A program made the position numbers and the translations under genes. Positions 55,959-64,000 of a stretch of 64,000 nt of DNA are shown piece by piece (positions within the stretch are counted from its first letter, which is position 1; each line of letters opens with the position of its first letter). Source of the DNA: Styela clava (taxonomy: Eukaryota > Chordata > Ascidiacea > Stolidobranchia > Styelidae). The notes under the pieces are model-generated. The model saw only the letters and a list, made by a program, of their open reading frames with translations. It did not search any database and had not been told where the DNA came from. The DNA is taken from positions 10,965,001-11,029,000 of the forward strand of contig NC_135258.1 of assembly GCF_964204865.1 (NCBI RefSeq), in the 5' to 3' direction.

Positions 55959-58900
55959 TTTAGTTTAGGACGTAATAAACATAACGCACGATCTGAATTT
56001 GAGAGGTAATATTAATTTTGGCAGCTCTCTTTGCTAAGGTAATTTACGGGTTAATATATTCTCTCAAAACTGAATACTGTTTGAAATTCTATTTTCTATA
56101 GAAACTCTCTTGGTCGTATTCGCGCATACTGTTTTTCCTGCATTTACTGTTCAACAAACTCGTAATATATACTTGCCATATCACTAGTATTGTGACCACT
56201 TATTTAATTTTGTTTTTCATTATTTTCATACGTATTGAGTTAATTTGGTTTTCCCAGAATTGAAGTGACTACAGTATATACAGGCTTGCTTTCGATTCAA
56301 TGCTTCCTTGACTTGAACAATTTTGTTCACAGAAAGTAGGCTTGTATATAAAGAAGTCACGACCGGGGTTTCATCTCACAAGTGATGATCTCTTTCGAAC
56401 GTGCTTATATGTAGTGGGACATATATATATACCAAGAATAATCATCAATTTTGAAGTAGATTACAAACCGTGCGTTTTTCAATACAGAAGTCGAATGAAC
56501 GAAGACTTCAGAACCTAGTTTGTCTAAATCCTTGCGTAGATGAACGTGATAATGAAATTTGCTTGTCGTGTTACAATTCTATTTCTACTTTGCTCTGACT
56601 CATATCAAATAATAAGCGCTAGCTACTTCCCTAGTATTTATTACTAAATAACACCACCAGACCATACTGTTATTATTTTCAATCGGGCACGAAATCCATG
56701 CGAAATTCAGCAGTTGACTCAATTTCCGGGAATGAAATTTGCAACGAGCTATCAAATATCACAACTAAACGTCATTTCGAAAGCATTATAACTGCAATGA
56801 AATGATTCGATCGAAGGACAGTTTTCGATAGAACCTTTTGTCTACAAACCAAACCGAAAACAACTTGATCGACAAATCTCTGATGATTTATCATTCCTTT
56901 TTCTTACACTTAGCAATTTTGACGGGCAACGTAGCCTACTTCCAGAAAAATTCACCAATCTCAGCTTAATAATACAAAGCTAGTGATTTCCAATTTAAAA
57001 ATAACATAACAGACTCCAGTGTGAGTCGGTCTAACTCATAGTTAAAACATTTGAATTCGAATATCATTCAGCAAATATGCTCAAATGTTAGCTTGCACGC
57101 ATAGTTGAGTAATTTTTAGGCACGAGTCAGATCGATTTATATGCAGAAGGTTTGTGATTAATGCGTGGTAATAGATTAACTATCATAACCTCATGTCTAC
57201 TACCGCGCATTTCTTATATCCACACCTTGCCAACACTCTTCTCTTCTTGCCAAAATATTTAGTGGGTTCATTGTAACATTTCTGTTTTCCTATCCCGTTC
57301 GACCAAGTGATTCCCCAACTTTTGCAGAATTATACCTCCAACCTTTTCGCGTGATTGCTTGATAACTCGAAGGTTTGAAGTTTTCGCGCAAATAAGCGTG
57401 AGATAAGATACATCACGTAAACAGTCAGTCGAAAAAGGTAAGCGCATCCTGCGTGCTGACGCTCAACGTTCTTGAGCTGCATAGGATTGAAATGTGAGTG
57501 AATTGAGTATGACGTATCATCATATCCGCAACGTCACTTCACTGGCATTGAGTAATGCTTGAATGATATTATAATGAACTAACAAAATATGGCATCCAAA
57601 TTCATGACAAATCTTCTCACATTTAAAATAATGGATGTTAATATTTATCACATATCTATACTTAAAAATGTTAATGCTTTTTAGTAAAATGTGCCTACGC
57701 TTTGTTGATCGTAGAGTACTTAGTTAAGTATTGGCAGGATAGACTGTACTTGTCTTATTAAATACGAGCGAAAGTTGTTGTTGTCAATAACCCTGGTGCG
57801 CGCGTCGACCCAAATATACCCCACATGATTTTTTTCGCCACGAACATAAATTTTATTTCCTTCACACTTTGGGCATCGAAATCGTTATTAGGCATGTGCT
57901 ATCCCCAGCTTTTAATGCTTTTCGGGACCAAATAAATCCTTTTTTTGAATCATGAGTGGACCATGTGACTCCAAATTTTAATGATTTTTGTTTCCTCATT
58001 GGGACCAAAAGTATATAAAATCACATTTCCATATTCTGACTTCCACAGCCGGAGTCATGTCATTCTCATCCAAGCTTCCCACTTCTGAATTTTTCTTTCT
58101 GTTCGTGGCATTCATGGCATTCAGTTATTATTGATGCAGCGTTTTGTTCAATATAGTTTCCGGGGCTACGAATGAGATATTTCAAAGCGATTGACTTTGC
58201 GATGACGCCCATGATAATTAGTTTTTCGTCATATTTATTTTTTTATTTGTGGTTTTTCTATTTTGTGACAAGTGTCTTTCCAGTGCAGAAGTTACCCAAC
58301 ATAAATTTGGCGAGAATTGGCGTGCATTTTAAGATCATTGCCTATATCGTCTCTGTAAAATAACAGGTTAATCTCATTAACTTTTTGAATATTTATACCA
58401 GTGCGTAAGAATCATAGTTCGTGACATTATGTTGTGGGAGCTATAATCACGTGACATCCGGCTACGCAATTGACGCATCCATAAAACAGATTCGACTTGC
58501 TTCCTGTAGCACGTTTTCATCTCAATGTAACTGACATGCCTATCACGCAAAACCTCTCTGTAATTACAAAGCCATCTAGTGTCGGATTAGTGAAAAATAT
58601 ATAAAATAGTCAAATATCCCTAAAACTTGGGGAAGATGGACATATGATCGAATATGTCAGACACTTACCTGCTGGTAATAGAATCTTATCAAAATACTGA
58701 AAATGTGTTCGGTTTCTTCTCAGAATATCAAAATAAACGATATATTTAAAAGAATACTGGTCTAATAAAAAATTCACTTTGTGTTCATCTTACCCCGTAG
58801 AATTGAGCAGCTGACAATCATAGCATAGCCCATAAAGTTAAAGCAGTAAATGTTGTTTCGCTTGCAGTATTGCACAAATCCCAATCATAACAACGAAAGA

Positions 58901-59181
58901 ACTCGTGTGATTGCGTGAAGAATAAATAGAGAACGAAACAGTTAAAGTCATAAAATTTAGCACGGGAAAGAATATATGTGTATACAGAGTAGGTTCAGCA
59001 AAGCAGACGTCACAGTGAAATGACACAATGTTTCTTCCATTAATTAACAACGGAGCAAATATCATGAAACCACTTTCGGGATTCCTGAAACTCACCCCGT
59101 TACCATATTCGTCCTAACAATCGCCGTTGCAGACAATACAATAGTTGCTCAAACAATACCCTCATCGTCGTTCATTCTTAC
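55959..59181. other. Intergenic, upstream of the GPCR
   Basis: AT-rich with no gene I can support. It contains a small plus-strand ORF with a signal-like N-terminus (56540-56647) and an isolated ORF at 58838-59095 (-) without recognisable homology. Confidence 0.4.
56540..56647 (+). CDS. Possible 35-aa ORF with signal-peptide-like start
   Basis: The frame reads MNVIMKFACRVTILFLLCSD, then SYQIISA, which could be a cleavage site, and stops after SYFPSIYY. It might be a short secreted peptide or a first exon with donor CCCTA|GTATTT. No homology is recognised and AT-rich sequence yields such frames by chance, so support is weak. Confidence 0.15.
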   Translation: MNVIMKFACRVTILFLLCSDSYQIISASYFPSIYY

Positions 59182-59284
59182 GTTTCTTTTTTCTTTCTGT
59201 GAGCTGGAGCTTTCCAGCCAGATAGCGCTGTTTCTGCAACAGCTGACAGTGTTACCGTCGGGTTCTCTGCTTTGCTGGCCTTGC
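59182..59284 (-). other. Possible isolated exon
   Basis: On the minus strand an open stretch lies between acceptor GAATTTTTCAG and donor AAAC|GTAAGA. It is open in two frames (one reads KASKAENPTVTLSAVAETAL). It is less AT-rich than its surroundings. No partner exon was established. Confidence 0.2.
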
Positions 59285-59353
59285 CTGAAAAATTCTTTAG
59301 AAGCTACCTAAAATTTCAATGAAGTTATATATACTAAAATTTGCAAAAGAGCA

Positions 59354-59566
59354 TCAAGGCTCAATTGTGACACTTTCTACCTCAGTTTCATCAACATTGT
59401 AAATCGCATTGGGCTGATCAAAATGACGGGCGTCCTTCCTGACGCTTCGTAACATGTCAAAATACTCCGGGACTCTGTTTGGGGTATTCTTATTGGTTAA
59501 ATGTAGCAGTAGTGTACCTTGTCTTTTACGGTAACGATACCCTAAAAAAACTTCAAACTTTCGCAT
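59354..59566 (-). pseudogene. DDE transposase fragment, pogo/Tigger-like
   Basis: A 70-aa frame contains FDQPNAIYNVDETEVESV; the IYNVDET block is the first catalytic Asp motif of pogo/Tigger-type (DDE_1) transposases. The rest of the catalytic domain is absent, so this is a relic. Confidence 0.6.
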
Positions 59567-60078
59567 AGCAAGAGAGAGGTCGAAGAACCGCTACAAATAT
59601 TTTTTCATAATTTAAATGAGGTCATCGCACAAAATTTTGATATGAAAAATATATCACATTGGAGCCCACAAAAAAGTAGTGAAACAAATAAAATTAATTG
59701 CCTTCTAGCAAAAAATACATTCTTGAACCATTGAAAATTTCAAAGCAATTGGACAATAAGAAAAGCGATTTTTTCATAACAACAAGAAGGAAAATACCAA
59801 AAAGAACAATAATAACGAAGATACATAAGTCCACTTCGTATCTAACAAGAATTAAGCACTCAAGTCTACCAGTGCTACAGTTTGTACAAACGACAGTTGG
59901 AAGTAAAAAACAAATCATAAAAAATTAACCAGTCTAAGAACTTCAAATTGCATATTTCATTGAAATGATATATTCAGGTCGTGATTATCGATATTTAAAA
60001 TACTTGATAGTCTTCACACATAACCACAATACATTTTGATAAAATAGCACATGTAGGAAAATTACAGCAGCAAATTTA

Positions 60079-60261
60079 CAATAAAGATCCCATAGGGAAA
60101 TATTTGCGAAGCTTTTCAACATGTCTTTTATCACTGTAAATAAAATAACAGCTAACATCACTTTCATCTTCGCAACATTTTAATCCTGGCTTGAAATTAT
60201 AATGCAAATGAGCCACTTCATATCTCCCAATTTTTTGAAACATTTTTTTTGGTCCTTTCAA
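60079..60261 (-). pseudogene. Transposon coding remnant, copy A
   Basis: The frame includes YNFKPGLKCCEDESDVSC and KRHVEKLRKYFP. The same phrases, diverged, are found on the plus strand at 62140-62315. Family unknown. A further minus frame at 60258-60539 may be the upstream part of the same relic. Confidence 0.5.
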
Positions 60262-60807
60262 TGTATCAATGATGATGATGTTGTATTTAAGAGTTTGTAT
60301 TCTTTACCCACCCTTTTCTTCATTTCGATGTCAAATAACCTTGCAACTTCCACAGCATTAGCTTTCTGTACGTTTCTGGTCTTATATTCATTTTGCACAA
60401 CCACAAGAGAAAGATAATCGCTTTGTGAATAGGATATTTTCTTCAAGGTACCGTACAGTTTTAAATACTGAGAAGACAACAAAATGCGAGCAAAAAGAGA
60501 CATACCGGTACGGTAGTGGGTACAGGTGAGACAGGTCACTTACAGAGTTAGCTATAGCAGACTGGATTCCATGGCAGATGCACGCCCGAGGGCGCTAGCG
60601 CTCCGCAAAAATGGACGCGCGCGGAGTCAATTTTGCACGCCGAAAATTGGAATTGCTCACTAATGAAAACCGGTTAAAATGGCGTTTAATTCAATGATCC
60701 AGTAATAAAAAGATGGCAACAAATTGTAGCTCGACAATTGTACACTAGATTGCAAGATTTGGCCTGATCGAAAAATGCGTAGCAAAAAAAACCTTATTTC
60801 CTAATTG

Positions 60808-60950
60808 CTTGGTGGTGTGGCGCATCGTGTTGAATGACATGAATCCCGTGAGAATAATTATGTGCGAAAAGGTTGCTATACTCCTTCCCGACGATAGTCA
60901 GTTACGGCATCTCCTGCTATCAGGTCCATGTAACTGACTAATCCAGTGGT
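60808..60950 (+). mobile_element. Degenerate SINE-1 copy
   Basis: TTGGTGGTGTGGCGCATCGT (head), AATTATGTGCGAAAAGGTTG, CAGTTACGGCATCTCCTGC. A hAT-like end (CAGTGGTTCTTTGCATTG) follows at 60953. Confidence 0.6.
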
Positions 60951-61439
60951 TCTTTGCATTGTGACGCTCTCCAAAAAATATGCTCAGGTTGCGACTACCC
61001 GTGAAACACGTCTTGATACTTTTCTATAGAAGGTATATTTGACAATTAGGTTCGTATAATTTTCGAGTGCAAAGCTACGTGGTTTTTGTTGCAACTGGGG
61101 ATGCGATGTCACTGAAAGCCGTTTGGGCATATTTGGCATTGGTAACATGATTTCACTGGCAAAAATCTTTAATCAGTGTTTAACCACCAAATCGCAAAAA
61201 ACACTCTCAAAATAAATGACAAAGCATAGAAATAAAGTTAGGGGGTCTAAGATCAAACATCCGTTTTGCTCTTATTCGACGTATTTTTACCTAATCATTT
61301 TACGTGGATGTACTGAACAGTAAATAAGGTCGCAAAAACACTATCAAAATGAATGACAAATAATATTTGAGGGTCAAAGTCAAACATCCATTTTGCTCTG
61401 ATCAACCATTGAGGTGTATATAGCACCTCCCACGACAAT

Positions 61440-61583
61440 TGCACCTGCATACTATTGCACCTAGGGAAATTTGCACCTACGGATATTTGAACCCATACTA
61501 ACCCTAACCTTTGGATTTTAGCACCCGCATATAGATTGAACCCGCGGATATACGGGTGCAAATGTATGGGTTCAAATGTGCTG
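61440..61583. mobile_element. Palindromic MITE, copy 2
   Basis: TTTGAACCCATACTAACCCT, TAGCACCCGCATATAGATTG and GGGTTCAAATGT are the inverted counterparts of copy 1 at 49569-49776. Confidence 0.7.
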
Positions 61584-61626
61584 TCACTGTTATTTCCATC
61601 CACATAGCGATGTTACGATATTATCA

Positions 61627-61767
61627 ATGATTACTCTCAATCTATTGTTCTCAATCCAAAAGGCTCCTAACGAACCGCGCATTCCGAGCAGTGAGGTCGC
61701 ATTAGGAATGGCGCTGGTTACAGCGCTGCTCGTTACAGGAATTTTAGTCTACCAACCTCGCGCGTGA
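61627..61767 (+). CDS. Possible 46-aa single-span membrane protein
   Basis: The frame ends PRIPSSEVALGMALVTALLV then TGILVYQPRA. One hydrophobic helix preceded by Pro and followed by an Arg tail is vaguely like COX8-type inner-membrane subunits, but this is not a confident match. The segment is more GC-rich than its neighbours, and AATAAA follows at 61925. The start may instead be a splice acceptor at CCAAAAG. Confidence 0.25.
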   Translation: MITLNLLFSIQKAPNEPRIPSSEVALGMALVTALLVTGILVYQPRA

Positions 61768-62139
61768 AAACGATACCGTACTTCCTCTGTCTTGTACCGG
61801 TATTGCAGTATTACCGCGTAAGTAAGATTCCCTGCAATTAGCTAAGAAATCTATAATTTGAACAAATACAAACTCTGCTGTTTCTGGTCGTAGATTTACG
61901 GTACACCCGTCCCGCTCTGCCTGAAATAAAGCAGCGAGAAAATGGCTAGGTAACTATTACCCACGACGAAATGATCATAAATTCAAATGGTAATCATTGT
62001 CAAGTCAAACAACGCCCGACCTGTATAAACACAGTAAATTTCTCATTGAAATAAATGAAGCATCCACACGAAGAGCTACATGTGAATGACAATAGAAACA
62101 ACATCTTTTTCTATGGGATCAGCTGGGAGAAAAAGCCAT

Positions 62140-62315
62140 CACTGATTTCAGGATTGAACTGGCTCTTTTTTTGCTTCAATTTGAAACCGGAACTAATATG
62201 TTGTGAGGAGTCTTCTGCAGTAGATGAAAGTGAAATTAGTTGACGCTTTGTTTTGGTTGAAAAGCAAATCATGGAAAAACTACGCAAATATTTTCCTATT
62301 TTAAACGAATTGTAG
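62140..62315 (+). pseudogene. Transposon coding remnant, copy B
   Basis: FNLKPELICCEESSAVDESE in one frame and VEKQIMEKLRKYFP in another match copy A (60079-60261), so the frame is broken here. Inverted relative to copy A. Confidence 0.5.
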
Positions 62316-62612
62316 TTGCCATTTTGTAAACGTTTCAAAGTAATATCAGTGTTATGTTTGCTCATTTACCAGTAGCAGAAGTAATTGCACTTTATGTTAT
62401 TCATGCCAAATATATTTTTCGTCTTGAAAGACCCGTTTCATTATTTCCTATGCCGATCCAATTCTTAATTCCTAAATACGTGTTATATATATATTTTTGA
62501 TTAGTCATCACAAGGCTATTTCTTTTATTTTTTCAAATTTTGTTTTAAATCATGGGAAAACTGTTTCTATTTTATCAAGTTCTCGTTTTGTGAAGCGCAT
62601 CTTCGTGTAGGA

Positions 62613-63229
62613 CAGGGTCGTCCAACCTTTTTGACCGAAGTGCCACATGTAGTTTACTAATAATTGCGCGGGCCACTTAACATGACATTATGTTCTAGTT
62701 TTGCTATACTGACTACAGGTTAATGAAAAAACAAACAGCACACCAAACTTTCACAAATATCATATTAATAAAACTGTTGTTTCCCAACCATTGATGGGGC
62801 GCCATCAGTAGTTGTTTCCGAAAGTTTCGTCAAAGACAAACCAAGACGCTTGATCTTTTTCATCACAGCTCCCAACAGACCAATGCCCTTAGTCGTACCC
62901 TTAATAAAAACAATGGCTGACAAAAAAACGAGCTCTGCGGTTATTTCAAAATCATTATTAATTCCCCGCAAGAAGATCGCCAACTGGGCAGTAACCTTGA
63001 TGTCAGTGCTTCCGTCAAGCGCCAAGGAAAACGATGGAAATTTTCTCGCCTTTGCGGATAAAGTTTCCGCTATAGAGTTATTAAGCTCTTCGAAATGACG
63101 AGGTATTTTTGCAAACACCTCTTTTATTTCCGGACGTAACATTGGTAACCTGAACAATACATAATATACATTTGTTTGATAGCAGCATCCGGCACATGCT
63201 TTTTGCATCGCAATCACCTCAGTTCTCAA
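62613..63229 (-). pseudogene. hAT transposase fragment (ZBED/GTF2IRD2-like)
   Basis: The left terminus CAGGGTCGTCCAACCTTTTT is a hAT-type end. The minus-strand frame 63229-62765 (154 aa) has FSLALDGSTDIKVTAQLAIF, with the first catalytic Asp region, then KGTTKGIGLLGAVMKKI and TTDGAPSMVG, typical of hAT transposases related to ZBED5 and GTF2IRD2. N-terminal zinc finger and C-terminal dimerisation domains are missing, so it is inactive. Confidence 0.8.
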
Positions 63230-64000
63230 CCACTCAACTGTGGATTGTTATCCTCTGACATGAATAGTAACTTTACTTTGTTTGCGTCGACATCTAGTCC
63301 ATTTATAATTGTGTATTTCCAATTAATATAAATCAACATATTCTGAGTTCACTGTTAAATATGCATCTTAGAACAAAAATAGCTTTTTCTGCGTTTTGAT
63401 TTCAGATTACAGAACGTCTTAATGTATTTATTATACATGCGTGCATCTGAACAAGGGCTGGCTCAGGCTACCACAACATATGCGATAACGGTGGATCCCG
63501 CTCTTCTATAAGCCAGCGCTGATTTTCTGACTAAGTTATTAATTTTAACCGATATAAATTACAATCATTTATGGATCAACGTGTTTATTCTATATACGCT
63601 ATACTCTTGAAATAAAGTTACTGAGATTGTGATGCTTTTTACTAAGTTGAGCGGTAATAGAATGCAAAGACGAATTTATTTTCTAACCAAATTTTATTTG
63701 TCGGTTAAAATCCCTATCTTTACTGGTATAACTGGGTACCGCGCGATCCGTTTCGAATAAGCCCCGCCACGTTTTTTGATTTGTTATTTCCATTAGTTTT
63801 TTCACCAAAACCAGCAATCCTTGACCAAACGAATAGCGAGACTATGCGAATAGAAGTAATACATTGCCAAAGTGAAAATATTCGTAAATATTTTTTTACA
63901 ATGTTACAATATCTTACTTCGTACAGGTATTTGAAATATAACGGTATGAAAGTTTTCTTCTATAGTTGTCTGATAAATATCTTTTTTGCCATTGCCGAAT
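63230..64000. other. No gene seen
   Basis: AT-rich sequence to the window edge; no ORF or repeat was recognised beyond possible remains of the hAT element. Confidence 0.4.

Noticed and set aside
58532-58840. Splice-like minus-strand segments (TATTTTGATAAG..., MGYAMIVSCSILRG) as GPCR 5' exons
   Set aside because: A signal-peptide exon at 55856-55958 already completes the gene in phase; these segments do not join one another in phase.

Overview
This is an AT-rich animal nuclear window. GT-AG introns are usually a few hundred bases long, AATAAA signals follow the genes, and there are tRNA-derived SINEs, hAT-type miniature transposons and a satellite array. Several genes have an AG acceptor only 1-62 bases before the ATG. 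One gene pair is 20 bases apart, and another is 120 bases apart with an acceptor in the gap. That pattern fits operons and spliced-leader trans-splicing, so my best guess is a tunicate (ascidian-like). This is inference; no mitochondrial or rRNA marker is present.

Layout. 1-2990: 15 tandem copies of a 195-bp satellite, decaying at the right edge. 3-6.7 kb: a foldback element and a 1.84-kb hAT-type element. 6.7-25 kb (+): an 81-aa orphan, BOLA1 and PSMG3 20 bp apart, a DNAJA3-like J protein, an MS4A/CD20-like four-span protein, then three intronless genes: a FAAP100-like protein, cyclin H (CCNH) and the spliceosomal helicase DDX23/PRP28. 27-30.5 kb (-): a 1100-aa coiled-coil/WD-type protein, with its single 54-nt intron containing an in-frame stop. 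32.4-42.2 kb (+): INTS13 (Asunder), 15 exons, 717 aa. 43.5-56 kb (-): a 23-exon adhesion GPCR of 989 aa with signal peptide, trefoil domain, cysteine-rich region, GAIN/GPS and seven helices. Many of its exons lack an ATG and were found by splice sites and reading phase. 56-64 kb: mostly transposon debris plus a few weak small-ORF candidates.

The genes are mostly housekeeping. Nuclear: cyclin H (TFIIH/CAK), DDX23 (splicing), INTS13 (Integrator) and the FAAP100-like protein (DNA repair). Mitochondrial: BOLA1 (Fe-S) and the J protein. PSMG3 acts in proteasome assembly. The most unusual gene is the trefoil-bearing adhesion GPCR. Exon coordinates are hand-derived from splice consensus and phase; no search was run.
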